Source: Arcanobacterium_A bovis (GTDB taxonomy: Bacteria > Actinomycetota > Actinomycetes > Actinomycetales > Actinomycetaceae). From it: a DNA stretch of 64,000 nucleotides. The stretch lies in assembly GCF_042655305.1 (NCBI RefSeq), contig NZ_JBHSLR010000006.1; one strand, given 5' to 3'. Positions within the stretch are counted from its first letter, which is position 1. Every line of letters starts with the position of its first letter. The translations under genes were made by a program, and so were the position numbers. The notes under the pieces are model-generated. The model worked only from the letters and a program-made list of their open reading frames with translations, ran no database searches and was not told the DNA's origin. Below are positions 25,882-34,756 of the stretch, piece after piece.

Positions 25882-27111
25882 TTATTCAGATTCGATTTTG
25901 ATTTTACCGATTGCTGCGCGTGCGATTTCACGTGCAGTGGCAACATCTTGAGCTTGAGCTGCGGCAACAGCCATTCGACGGCCAGGGTGGGCGTGCGGTT
26001 TGCCGAAAATGCGCACAGTCACGGAAGGATCAGCAAGGGCTTCAGCAACGCCGTGGTAGCGTGGAGTTTCGACGGCGGTTGGTGCCTTTAGCGGTGCCGA
26101 TGCTGCCGGCGTCTGAAGCGTTGTGTCGATTGGTAGTCCAAGAATGGCGCGCGCATGGAGGTCAAACTCGCTTTGCGTTTGTGAGGCCAATGTGACCAAG
26201 CCGGTGTCGTGCGGGCGTGGTGAAAGCTCGGAGAAGAAAACGTCGTCGCCCTTGATGAACAGCTCAACGCCGAAAATGCCCAATACAGGGTAATTTTCGT
26301 GCGCAGATTCCTCGGCGAGGGTGTCTGTTACAGCTTTCGCAATAGCTTTGGCTCGTTCGGCAGCTAGTGGGCTCATCTCTTGCGGTTGCCACGATTCGAC
26401 GTAGTCGCCGTTCTCTTGGCAGTGACCAATCGGGGCGCAGAAACTCGTGACCACCTGATCGCCGTCGAGATGCCGAACAGTGAGCAGGGTGATTTCGTAG
26501 TCAAAATCTATTTGACCTTCGATAATGACCCGTCCAGTGTTGGCTCGTGCGCCGGAGCAGGCCTCATTCCATGCGGTCTCCAGCTCACTTGCGTCGCGTA
26601 TACGCGACTGCCCGTGCCCAGACGAAGACATCGTTGGCTTGATGAAGCAGGGGAATCCGATTGTTTTGGCGGCTTCTTGAAGCGGTTCTAAAGAATCGGC
26701 AAATGCATAACTACTGGTAGGAACGCCAGCTTTTTCGGCAGCGAGGGTGCGGATGCCTTGGCGGTCAAAAGTGAGTTGTACAATTTTTGCCGAGGGGGCT
26801 ACCCGAATCCCGTCCTGAGCGGCCTGAGTGAGTGCCCCGATGGCCAATTTTTCCACTTCGGGAACAATGAGGTCTGGTTGCGTCTCGTTGATAAGCGTGG
26901 TGACGGCGTCGGCGTCGGTCATATCGATGACGACGGACTGCGCAGCAACGCTCATGGCAGGTGCGTTTTGGTAAGTGTCGCAGGCGATAACGTGGCAACC
27001 AAGGCGCTGAAGTGAAATGGTGAGTTCTTTGCCGAGTTCTCCGCTTCCCAGCAGAAGGATACGGATAGGTAAGGTGAGCGGGAAGTGTGCTGTCTGAGAA
27101 GTCATACTCAT
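25882..27111 (-). CDS. purT: Formate-dependent phosphoribosylglycinamide formyltransferase
   Basis: A 409-residue ATP-grasp enzyme. The N-terminal LLGSGELGKELT is the PurT signature, followed by ACDTY and VVPEVEKL; the ATP-grasp core includes SSGHGQSRIR and FGVELF...SELSPRPHDTGLVT. It makes formyl-GAR from GAR, formate and ATP in purine synthesis. Close family alternative PurK is excluded by the formyltransferase-specific N-terminus. An in-frame ATG at 27105 is a second possible start. It stands alone and its divergent neighbour is the nuclease gene. Confidence 0.93.
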   Translation of the reverse strand: MSMTSQTAHFPLTLPIRILLLGSGELGKELTISLQRLGCHVIACDTYQNAPAMSVAAQSVVIDMTDADAVTTLINETQPDLIVPEVEKLAIGALTQAAQDGIRVAPSAKIVQLTFDRQGIRTLAAEKAGVPTSSYAFADSLEPLQEAAKTIGFPCFIKPTMSSSGHGQSRIRDASELETAWNEACSGARANTGRVIIEGQIDFDYEITLLTVRHLDGDQVVTSFCAPIGHCQENGDYVESWQPQEMSPLAAERAKAIAKAVTDTLAEESAHENYPVLGIFGVELFIKGDDVFFSELSPRPHDTGLVTLASQTQSEFDLHARAILGLPIDTTLQTPAASAPLKAPTAVETPRYHGVAEALADPSVTVRIFGKPHAHPGRRMAVAAAQAQDVATAREIARAAIGKIKIESE

Positions 27112-27316
27112 ATTTTACTTGTCCTAGGCAAAGCTTGGGATGCGTCCGAATATTGTTAATGCTGCGTCTCATGTAGAAAATTTTGGACTAACGGATCGGA
27201 AATATTTCTTTAAGGTTTTCAGTAATCGCTTTAATTTTCATCAGTGTGAATATAGCCTTATAACGTGCGATGATGCACAGTCACGATTCTCATACGGACG
27301 CATTAAAGGGGAAAAT

Positions 27317-30300
27317 ATGCGTAAGAAACTAATGCAACTTGCGGGGCTAACTGTCGCTGCAGGTTTAGTTGTCCCATTCGGAACAAGCATTTCGGAGGCC
27401 GCGCCAGCAGGGTCATACTCTACAGGGGCATCAATTGTGATCAGTGAAGTTTACGTGCGTGGTGGTAGTAGTGATGCTAGATTCCGTGATTACGTTGAAC
27501 TGTACAATCCAACAGATAAGGATATTTCGCTTGATGGAATGTCGATTCAATACTTCACTAAAGACAAGCTCAGCAGTAGTAATTCCTTCGCTTTACACGG
27601 CAAGATTGCTCCAAAAGGATATTTCCTTCTTGTTGGAAAAGCAGGGAATTCTGGCACTGAATCTCCTTTGAAAGCAGATCAGGAAACTACTCTCAACGCT
27701 TCAGCAAGTGCAGCGACAATTGTGCTTGCACAGGGGACGCAAGCACAAACGTTATTTGACGGAGACCAGAGTGCAAACACCGGCGTAATCGATACTTTCG
27801 GTTGGGGAGCTACGAAATCCTTTGAGGGGAAGGCACACAAGGCACAAACTGCTGGAGGAACTTCCAATCAACGTGCCGATGGTGGCATTGACACAAACGA
27901 CAACTCGGTAGATTTTTCGGTTAAATCAGCAACTCCGCAGTACAGTGGCGGCGATGCTACTGGCGCATCGGGAAACAATGATCCAAAAGATCCTAGTTCG
28001 GGAAATACCGATTCTACGAACTTGCCTGTTGATATTCAAGAAGTCACGATTGCCCAAGTGCAGGGTTCGGGAAGCCAAAGTCCGTTACAAGGGCAGAAAG
28101 TCAAGACGCAAGGTGTTGTTACCGGTGTCTACCCTACCGGAGGGTTCGACGGAATATATATCCAAACGCCTGGTACTGGCGGCAAGAATGACGACGGCGT
28201 TTCGGACGGTCTGTTTGTATACAGCAAAACTCTCGCCCAAAGTGTGAAAATTGGAGATTACATTTCTGTGGTTGGTGAGGTGAACGAATATTATAGTCTG
28301 ACGCAATTAAAGGCTATGAGCTGGGAAAAACTCGAGAAAACTGCAGAGGTTGTGGATCCAGTTCCGGTAGTCATCGATGCTGCGCCTACTGAGGAAGCAG
28401 ATCGTGAGGCGCTTGAAGGCATGTTGATCGCCGTAACTGGAACTCATACCGTCACCAACAACTACGATACGAACAAATACGGGCAAGTCGGCTTAGCGAT
28501 TGGTGCCGAGCCGTTGATCCAACCTACCGAGATGTTCAATCCGAGCGAAAATCCTATTGGCTTCAAAGCAATGAGCGAGGCGAATGCGAAGCGAAAAATA
28601 ACGTTGGACGACGGATCTAGCTGGTCGTATTTTGGCAGCAAGTACAAGAATGATTTGGTGCCGGTTCCATACCTCAACGTCAAGGATCCACTTCGAGTTG
28701 GTGCTCACGTGACTTTTAAGAAACCAATGATTTTGGATTTCCGGTATCAGTGGAATTACCAGCCAACGGAACCTGTGAACGTGATGGGTGCTGATGATCC
28801 AAACTCGTATGTGGACAATTCTAAGAATTGGATTACAATCAGCAACAATAAGCGTCCTGCGGCTCCTGGAAACTTTGGTGGAGACGTAACGGTATCGTCA
28901 TTCAATGTTTTGAATTATTTTGTGTCGTTGGGTGCGCAGGAAGCCAAGTGCCAAGGCTGGCCTGATCGTAAGGGCGAACCTATTACCGCGAATAAATGTA
29001 GCGTACGAGGCGCCTACACTGAGGCTGCGATGAAGCGTCAGCAGACGAAGATCGTGGCGGCGATTAATGCTCTTGATTCAACGATCATCGGACTTGAGGA
29101 AATCGAGAACTCGGCGAAATATGGAAAACCACGTGACACCGCCTTGGACAACTTAGTTCGAGAACTCAACAAGGCTGCTGGTTACGATAAATGGACGCGG
29201 GTAGCGTCGCCGTCGGCAGTACCTCAGTCCGAAGACGTTATTCGACTTGCCTATATTTACCAGAGCAAAAACGTGAAGCCAGTGGGAGAATCAAAGATCC
29301 TCATTGGAAATGAATTCATCAGTGGCTTTGCTCGCGAGCCTTTGGCTCAAGAATGGCAAGGTGTAAATGCTCGTGGTGAAGGATTCGGGCAGACCTTCGT
29401 GACGGTTGTTAATCACCTGAAGTCAAAGGGATCACAGGCAACTAAGATTCCTAACGATGTCGATAAGGGACAAGGAAAGAACAACCTGCTTCGGGTGGAG
29501 CAAGCTAAGGCGATGCTTGCATGGGTCGAGCAAAACTTCGCGCAAAAACCAGTGTTTATCTTGGGTGATATGAACTCCTACACGGAAGAAGATCCACTTC
29601 GCACCATTGAGAACAAGGGATATGTAAGCATTGCAAAGAAATACAACGTCAAGAACCACTCGTATCAGTTCAGTGGTATTATTGGCTCACTCGACCACGG
29701 TTTCGCCAACCCGGCTGGGGAAAAGATGCTGGTAGGAGCTGATGTTTGGAACGTCAATGCAATGGAGCCAGCGGCTTTTGAGTACTCAAACTACAACATG
29801 AACGTCAAGGTCAACGATCTGTTTGATACTACGCCATACCGGTCTTCCGATCATGATCCGATCAAGTTTGCTCTCAAGCTTGGGAAGGTAGCAGATGTTC
29901 CAAATGCCGACGACGCAACCCAATGTGTGAAGCCAATGGGGCACGTATCTAAAGTGTTCCCGAATACCAAAGCAATTGAGGACTGGGGTAAGAAACATCC
30001 AAACAATAAATTTGGGATGAAGAAAGCGAAGAAGAACAATGGGGTTGCAACCCATTTCTGCGGTTTCACTCCAAATTCACCCGTGAAGTTCTACTTCTAC
30101 ACGGATGCAAAGCTCATCGGTGAATCAACGACGACGGCAACTGGAGAAATCGCATTTGACTTTGCTGTTCCTGCTGTCGCTGAGCCAGGTCTGCACTATG
30201 TGGTTGCCTATTCCGAAGTGGATTCGTCGGTAGCTGCGATGCAGGTACTCGTTGAACCAGCGACTGCCGCAGGAGCTGGTGGAGCTGACGCTAGTGCTAC

Positions 30301-30457
30301 CGGAACTGCCGGTGTTGGAGGTTCAATGAGCGGGGATGGCAATCGACTTGCCACCACAGGTTCCGACAATTTGACGATTGCACTTAGTGGCATTGTGCTG
30401 GCGCTCGTTGGTGCAAGCCTTGTGAGTGGAATCGGATTTGCCAGAAGAAAGAAGTAA
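27317..30457 (+). CDS. Cell-wall-anchored extracellular nuclease (ExeM/NucH type)
   Basis: A 1046-residue secreted protein. A Sec signal peptide (about residues 1-31, ending SEAAPA) is followed by a lamin-tail domain (about 40-185), an OB-like YhcR/ExeM segment (236-345), and an endonuclease/exonuclease/phosphatase domain (about 523-850). Catalytic residues are visible: SSFNVLNYF, the Glu in GLEEIEN near 594, NHLKSKG near 698, GDMNSY near 749 and SSDHDP near 843. The C-terminus has a sorting signal, LATTG near 1011, a hydrophobic helix and RRKK. It should cut extracellular DNA at the cell surface. ATG 27317 follows AAAGGGG; an upstream in-frame extension would destroy the signal peptide. Confidence 0.88.
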   Translation: MRKKLMQLAGLTVAAGLVVPFGTSISEAAPAGSYSTGASIVISEVYVRGGSSDARFRDYVELYNPTDKDISLDGMSIQYFTKDKLSSSNSFALHGKIAPKGYFLLVGKAGNSGTESPLKADQETTLNASASAATIVLAQGTQAQTLFDGDQSANTGVIDTFGWGATKSFEGKAHKAQTAGGTSNQRADGGIDTNDNSVDFSVKSATPQYSGGDATGASGNNDPKDPSSGNTDSTNLPVDIQEVTIAQVQGSGSQSPLQGQKVKTQGVVTGVYPTGGFDGIYIQTPGTGGKNDDGVSDGLFVYSKTLAQSVKIGDYISVVGEVNEYYSLTQLKAMSWEKLEKTAEVVDPVPVVIDAAPTEEADREALEGMLIAVTGTHTVTNNYDTNKYGQVGLAIGAEPLIQPTEMFNPSENPIGFKAMSEANAKRKITLDDGSSWSYFGSKYKNDLVPVPYLNVKDPLRVGAHVTFKKPMILDFRYQWNYQPTEPVNVMGADDPNSYVDNSKNWITISNNKRPAAPGNFGGDVTVSSFNVLNYFVSLGAQEAKCQGWPDRKGEPITANKCSVRGAYTEAAMKRQQTKIVAAINALDSTIIGLEEIENSAKYGKPRDTALDNLVRELNKAAGYDKWTRVASPSAVPQSEDVIRLAYIYQSKNVKPVGESKILIGNEFISGFAREPLAQEWQGVNARGEGFGQTFVTVVNHLKSKGSQATKIPNDVDKGQGKNNLLRVEQAKAMLAWVEQNFAQKPVFILGDMNSYTEEDPLRTIENKGYVSIAKKYNVKNHSYQFSGIIGSLDHGFANPAGEKMLVGADVWNVNAMEPAAFEYSNYNMNVKVNDLFDTTPYRSSDHDPIKFALKLGKVADVPNADDATQCVKPMGHVSKVFPNTKAIEDWGKKHPNNKFGMKKAKKNNGVATHFCGFTPNSPVKFYFYTDAKLIGESTTTATGEIAFDFAVPAVAEPGLHYVVAYSEVDSSVAAMQVLVEPATAAGAGGADASATGTAGVGGSMSGDGNRLATTGSDNLTIALSGIVLALVGASLVSGIGFARRKK

Positions 30458-30487
30458 CAGTGTAGGTGATTTCAGCGATCGCTAATT

Positions 30488-30523
30488 GTTAGGGGAGCAC
30501 TTCAAAGGAAGTGCTCCCCTAAC
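30488..30523 (+). terminator. Perfect 16-bp terminator hairpin of the nuclease gene
   Basis: Arms 30488-30503 and 30508-30523 pair perfectly around a 4-nt loop (AAAG). No T-run follows. It lies 30 nt after the nuclease stop and before the converging catalase gene. Confidence 0.8.
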
Positions 30524-30600
30524 TCAGTTAACAAAGCCACCGCTATTTATGCGCGACCTAGTGATAGACCTACTAATACCTTTTGGTACGTGCGTGTTCG

Positions 30601-32073
30601 TTATACACGCGCGTGAACGGCGTCTTCAATTTTTTGACCGGTGGCGGTGTCGATGTTCTTCCAGTAAGTAAATGCACGCTCACGAACTACACTCGACGCT
30701 TTGACCAACATGTCGGCAACAGTTTCAACCAGATCAGTGACCTCTTCGGGGGTGTAGACTTCGCGTACAAGGGTTCCGGCTTGTGTGAAATCGTCGTCGT
30801 CCTCACGTAGCGTGTAGGCAGCCCGGATCATCTCGCCGTCGGCTTCCCATGAGTTTTCCACAGTCCCTTCGAAGTCCGAATAAGGTTTTCCGTAGGAATT
30901 AGGGGCGTAAGTAGGATCTGAACCGTTGTGGTGATACGCCATTGGTCCGTCCTGCTTATAGGTGAGGACAGCGCCGTTCTTTGGTTGGTTAATGGGGAGC
31001 TGATCGTAGTTCGGCCCGATGCGGTAACGCTGGGCATCCGCATAAGCGAAGACGCGTCCGAGTAGCATCTTGTCGGGCGAGAAACCGGTTCCAGGCACGA
31101 AGTTCGAAGGGGCGAATGCTGCTTGTTCGATCTGTGCGTGATAATTTTCCGGATTCTCGTTGAGTTCGAATTCACCCACGTCAATCAGCGGGTAGTCATG
31201 GTGCGACCACGTCTTCGTCAAATCGAATGGGTTGATGTGGTAGGTTTTTGCTTCCTCATAAGGCATGATCTGGACTGAGAATCGCCATTTCGGGAAGTTC
31301 CCTTCGGCGATCGCCTCGAAGAGGTCGCGTCGATGGAAGTCTGCGTCGACACCAGCAAGCTCTTGTGCCTCGGCGTTCGACAGATTTTCGACTCCTTGTT
31401 GGGTGTGGAAATGATACTTGACCCAGAATCTTTCTCCGCTTGCGTTGATCCACATGTAGGTGTGTGAACCGTATCCGTTCATGTGACGCCAAGACCGTGG
31501 CAAACCGCGCGGCCCCATAAGATAAGTGACCTGATGTGCGGATTCAGGATTGTTAGTCCAAAAATCCCACTGCATGTCCTCAGACCGTAGACCAGAGTCT
31601 GCAGTGCGCTTTTGTGAATGAATGAAGTGCGGGAACTTCATTGGGTCACGAACAAAGAATACAGGCGTATTGTTACCTACAATGTCAAAATTGCCTTCAT
31701 TGGTGTAGAACCGCAGAGCAAATCCTCGAACGTCGCGCCAGGTGTCTGGTGATCCGAGTTCACCTGCAACAGTTGAAAATCGAGCGAGCATGCGCGTCTC
31801 ACGACCGGGCTGGAAGAGATCCGCCTTGGTGTAATGCGAAACGTCGTGGGTAACACGGAAGACGCCGAACGCTCCCGATCCTTTGGCGTGTGGGCGGCGT
31901 TCAGGAACGGATTCGCGGTTGAAGTGCGCGAGGTTATCCACAAGATGAACGTCATGAAGAAGAAGCGGTCCCAGATCGCCTAATGCAAGCGAATTTCTAT
32001 CAGATTCTGCTGGGGCACCGTTGTACATCTGGGAACCGGTTGAGTCACCGATGTTGTTGCTGTTCATTGTCAT
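30601..32073 (-). CDS. katA: Heme catalase (clade 3 type)
   Basis: A 490-residue monofunctional catalase. Active-site motifs are seen: RVTHDVSHYTKADLF with the distal His region, RFSTVAGELGSPDTWRDVRGFALRFYT, and the proximal heme ligand motif RVFAYADAQRYRIGPNY with its Tyr. The size fits small-subunit clade 3 enzymes. The ATG at 32073 follows GAGGAGG by 4 nt, an excellent site. A palindrome at 32117-32133 upstream could bind an oxidative-stress regulator. It protects the cell against hydrogen peroxide. Confidence 0.95.
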   Translation of the reverse strand: MTMNSNNIGDSTGSQMYNGAPAESDRNSLALGDLGPLLLHDVHLVDNLAHFNRESVPERRPHAKGSGAFGVFRVTHDVSHYTKADLFQPGRETRMLARFSTVAGELGSPDTWRDVRGFALRFYTNEGNFDIVGNNTPVFFVRDPMKFPHFIHSQKRTADSGLRSEDMQWDFWTNNPESAHQVTYLMGPRGLPRSWRHMNGYGSHTYMWINASGERFWVKYHFHTQQGVENLSNAEAQELAGVDADFHRRDLFEAIAEGNFPKWRFSVQIMPYEEAKTYHINPFDLTKTWSHHDYPLIDVGEFELNENPENYHAQIEQAAFAPSNFVPGTGFSPDKMLLGRVFAYADAQRYRIGPNYDQLPINQPKNGAVLTYKQDGPMAYHHNGSDPTYAPNSYGKPYSDFEGTVENSWEADGEMIRAAYTLREDDDDFTQAGTLVREVYTPEEVTDLVETVADMLVKASSVVRERAFTYWKNIDTATGQKIEDAVHARV

Positions 32074-32116
32074 TTTTCCTCCTCATCAGTCAACGTTGGA
32101 ATAATGTTTCTTAGTT

Positions 32117-32133
32117 TTTGGATCATTTCCAAA
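32117..32133. promoter_or_regulatory. Palindrome upstream of katA, candidate operator
   Basis: TTTGGA-N5-TCCAAA is a perfect 6-bp inverted repeat 44-60 nt before the katA start codon. It could overlap the promoter. The regulator is unknown. Confidence 0.35.
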
Positions 32134-32204
32134 CTATCGAATTTGGTTGAGGCGGGGGAGGAATTTAGGTGAGAGCTGAATTAGAAATTTTCAAAAAGCA
32201 GTGA

Positions 32205-32580
32205 CGCGTAATTACCGCGTCGGAACCAACTCAATCTGCGGCACCGAACACTGCTACCTATAGTGTTTCTGTCACGGCAGTGAGTAATCCCAGTGGTTCG
32301 TAAGCTTCCAACAGTGGCTTCGAATCCAACTACTCAAGTTAATTCGAACTGGTTGCCTATGCCGAGTAATCAACCTGTAGAAATCGGCCAAATGCCAGCT
32401 GGATCTTCGATTAACAGTGACGTTCAAGATCTTAAGCTGAACAACCCAACTTTTACTTTTAGTGCGGATGCATTCCAGCCACTATCCATGTGGTATCCGA
32501 GCGCAGCTAAATTGGATCCAAAATCTAAACTGGCCTACGGTACCGATTTAACTTTGTTGGTGACGCCCCCACGGGCATAA
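32205..32580 (+). pseudogene. Remnant of a surface-type protein gene split over two frames
   Basis: A frame from about 32205 to a stop at 32301-32303 ends with a Ser/Thr/Val-rich stretch (TYSVSVTAVSNPSGS) typical of a secreted beta-sandwich domain. A second frame, 32293-32580, continues with a Pro/Asn/Ser-rich sequence that also looks extracellular. Neither has a convincing start or binding site. Both together look like the tail of a larger secreted or fimbrial-type protein broken by a frameshift and lacking its 5' end. I could not name the parent family. Confidence 0.3.
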
Positions 32581-32587
32581 TGGCATT

Positions 32588-33067
32588 ATGGCCAGATCGA
32601 TCAAGATACGCCCCGCTCAACCAATGGACGCTGAGGAAATTGTTCAGCTCGCGCGCCCGTATGACGTTACGTTCGACGCGCATAAGCTAGAACTCTCCTT
32701 TGCGCTACCAGATTCCTCTGCGTATTGGGTTGCGCTAGCAGAAGATGACGGCGCGACGGCGGATAATGATGCGATCGGCGTCGTGCATATTGTTGGATTC
32801 ATTGCGGCGCGGGCACTCGGCCCAAATCAGCCACGACTAGTTGGCGCTGACTGGTTCTTGACTGCTCATAATCTTGACTCGAGCGAGGTTATTGTGGTGA
32901 CCATGCGCCTTCTGGAAGTGGGTCTTGGTGATATGCCTGCCTTATTCACGGTGCCGCAGAAAACTTCGCCGGTAGTCTTAGAAATTCTTTCGTCTCACGG
33001 GTTTCAACGGACAGGTGAAACTACCTCCAATTCTCATTGTCCGCAGTTGATAGAGCTCATTCGCTGA
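32588..33067 (+). CDS. GNAT-like acetyltransferase, coupled to gluQ
   Basis: A 159-residue protein with an N-terminal IRPAQPMDAEEIVQLA segment of the GNAT kind, a middle sheet region, and a C-terminal LEILSSHGFQRTGE that matches the last GNAT strand-helix. The classic Q/R-x-x-G-x-G/A acetyl-CoA loop is not evident, so activity is uncertain. The stop codon overlaps the gluQ ATG (TGATG). The coupling hints at a role linked to translation or glutamate, but this is not proven. Confidence 0.55.
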   Translation: MARSIKIRPAQPMDAEEIVQLARPYDVTFDAHKLELSFALPDSSAYWVALAEDDGATADNDAIGVVHIVGFIAARALGPNQPRLVGADWFLTAHNLDSSEVIVVTMRLLEVGLGDMPALFTVPQKTSPVVLEILSSHGFQRTGETTSNSHCPQLIELIR

Positions 33068-34134
33068 TGACTGACGGTACTTTGTTAGATAGTTTAAATA
33101 CGCTCGGCGACGGAAGATATGCCCCCTCGCCGTCGGGAATTTTGCATGTGGGAAACCTCCGCACGGCGCTCCTGGCTTGGGCGTATGCGCGCAGTTCGCA
33201 GCGCGGATTTCTGCTGCGCATTGAAGATCTAGACGGCCGCGCACGCCCAGAATTTGAAGCTGCACAGTTAAGCGATTTATCAGAATTGGGCATTGATTGG
33301 GACGGCGCACCAATCCGGCAGTCTGATCGTGTTTCGATTTATGCGGCAATTACTGATGCTCTGAGCGCCCAAAACTTAACCTTTGAATGTTACTGCTCGC
33401 GCAAGGACCTAGCCGAAGCCGCCCGCGCTCCTCACCATGAACTGGGATTTTATCCGGGAAAGTGTCGTGATCTGAGCACGCAGCAACGAGCTGAACGACG
33501 TCGTTCCCTCACCGGCCGCGCTCCGGCGATTCGCCTGCGCTCCGAGGCGGTGAGCGTGGCTTTCACAGACGAAAACTACGGCAGCCATAGCGGGCATGCT
33601 GACGACATCGTTTTGCGGCGTGGCGATGGAACCTACTCCTATAATTTCGTGGCAGTAGTAGACGATATTTTGGGGCACGGTACCGATCCGAGTCCGTTAA
33701 TAGCTAGTATTTTTGCTGGTAGTGACAATGCTGGTAAGAGCGTTGGTGATAGTAGATGTGGTAGCGGCAACGAGAAGTGTGCCGATGCGAGAGTCTTGTT
33801 AACGCCGCAGGTGACACAGATCGTGCGTGGAAATGACCTGCTTTCGTCCACGCCGCGCCAAATCTACCTGCAGAAATTGCTTGGATTCAAACCGCCGCAG
33901 TACGCGCACGTGCCGCTCGTCGTGAATCACGACGCCGTTCGTCTTTCGAAACGCGACGGTGCGGTTACGCTGCCACAACTTCACGAACTGGGCATATCGA
34001 CGTCGCAATTAGTGGGTATGTTCGCCGAGTCGCTGGGATTCCCAGCAGTAGGCTCCGCACAAGAGTTTCTTGAGGTCTTTCAGCCAGAGTATATGAACAA
34101 AGAGCCGTGGGTTTTTACTGAGCCGAATTTTTAG
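33067..34134 (+). CDS. gluQ: Glutamyl-Q tRNA(Asp) synthetase with an insertion
   Basis: A 355-residue truncated GluRS paralogue that attaches glutamate to queuosine of tRNA(Asp). The HIGH-like motif is HVGN in GILHVGNLRTA, the KMSKS-like loop is LSKRDG, and the zinc site is CYC...FYPGKC. The anticodon-binding domain is missing as expected. Compared with family plan, about 45 extra residues (encoded near 33670-33810) interrupt the VVDD...VTQIVRGNDLL segment and include two Cys. The ATG at 33067 overlaps the preceding stop, so an earlier in-frame start at 33037 was not chosen. The 3' end overlaps ybaK by 20 nt. Confidence 0.88.
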   Translation: MTDGTLLDSLNTLGDGRYAPSPSGILHVGNLRTALLAWAYARSSQRGFLLRIEDLDGRARPEFEAAQLSDLSELGIDWDGAPIRQSDRVSIYAAITDALSAQNLTFECYCSRKDLAEAARAPHHELGFYPGKCRDLSTQQRAERRRSLTGRAPAIRLRSEAVSVAFTDENYGSHSGHADDIVLRRGDGTYSYNFVAVVDDILGHGTDPSPLIASIFAGSDNAGKSVGDSRCGSGNEKCADARVLLTPQVTQIVRGNDLLSSTPRQIYLQKLLGFKPPQYAHVPLVVNHDAVRLSKRDGAVTLPQLHELGISTSQLVGMFAESLGFPAVGSAQEFLEVFQPEYMNKEPWVFTEPNF

Positions 34135-34639
34135 TGTTGCTGCTGGTGTCGGCCGCAATAGCGAAAAATTGTGCGTTGGTAAGCAATGCCAAATCCTGTG
34201 CTCGCAGTGCCACTGATAAGTTTCTTTTCCCGCCGGAAACGAGGATTCTTTCGTGGGTGAGCGCTGATTCGTCGATGAAAGTTGGGTAGAGTTTGCGCTG
34301 GCCAAGGGGAGAAATCCCGCCGGTCACGTAACCGGTAATCTTTTCGGCTTGAGCGGGGTTCATCATCGCCGCGTTCTTTGCTCCGGCGGCTTTTGCCAAG
34401 GCTTTCAAGCTGAGTTGTGACGACGCCGGCATAACGGCGACGACGGGTCGCGCGTCGCATTCGGTAAGCAAGGTTTTGAAGATAAGCGCGGGCTCAATGC
34501 CGAGCACTGCGGATGTGTCGAGCGCGTATCCATGTTCCATCGTGGCTGAGTGCTCGTATTCGAAAAGTTCGTACTCCACGCCTGCGCTGTTGAGTACTCG
34601 AAGTGCGGGAGTTCCTACTGGGCTGGACTTTTTGGCCAC
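34115..34639 (-). CDS. ybaK: YbaK/EbsC-type aminoacyl-tRNA deacylase
   Basis: A 174-residue protein of the YbaK family, which hydrolyses Cys-tRNA(Pro). Features: TPALRVLNSAGV at the N-terminus, then IFKTLLTE, KALAKAAGAKNAAMM, and the family end GGISPLGQRK..PTFIDE. The GTG at 34639 is preceded by AAAGGTGG on the minus strand; an upstream extension to 34684 lacks one. Iteron array A lies directly upstream, so its promoter probably overlaps those repeats. It converges with gluQ. Confidence 0.88.
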   Translation of the reverse strand: MAKKSSPVGTPALRVLNSAGVEYELFEYEHSATMEHGYALDTSAVLGIEPALIFKTLLTECDARPVVAVMPASSQLSLKALAKAAGAKNAAMMNPAQAEKITGYVTGGISPLGQRKLYPTFIDESALTHERILVSGGKRNLSVALRAQDLALLTNAQFFAIAADTSSNTKNSAQ

Positions 34640-34666
34640 GTGCCGCCACCTTTCTTTTGTTTCTCG

Positions 34667-34756
34667 AACACTGCGCATGAACATGCAACACTACACACAA
34701 CACTGCACATAACACTACACATGTTGAGTGTTGTGTTGAGTGTTGTGTGTAGTGCT
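34667..34756. repeat. Iteron array A: palindrome of 12-bp units
   Basis: Forward units beginning AACACT start at 34687, 34699 and 34711; their mirror images (AGTGTT or AGTGCT) start at 34727, 34739 and 34751. Both arms have a 12-bp period and share one centre of symmetry at 34721/34722. A degenerate extra unit starts at 34667. The consensus is AACACTNCACAN. Positions 34676-34756 equal 36293-36373 with four mismatches. The array lies between the stop of the AlbA_2 gene (overlapping it by 2 bp) and ybaK. Confidence 0.9.

Noticed and set aside
27140..27316. N-terminal extension of the nuclease frame
   Set aside because: It would bury the clear signal peptide that starts at 27317.
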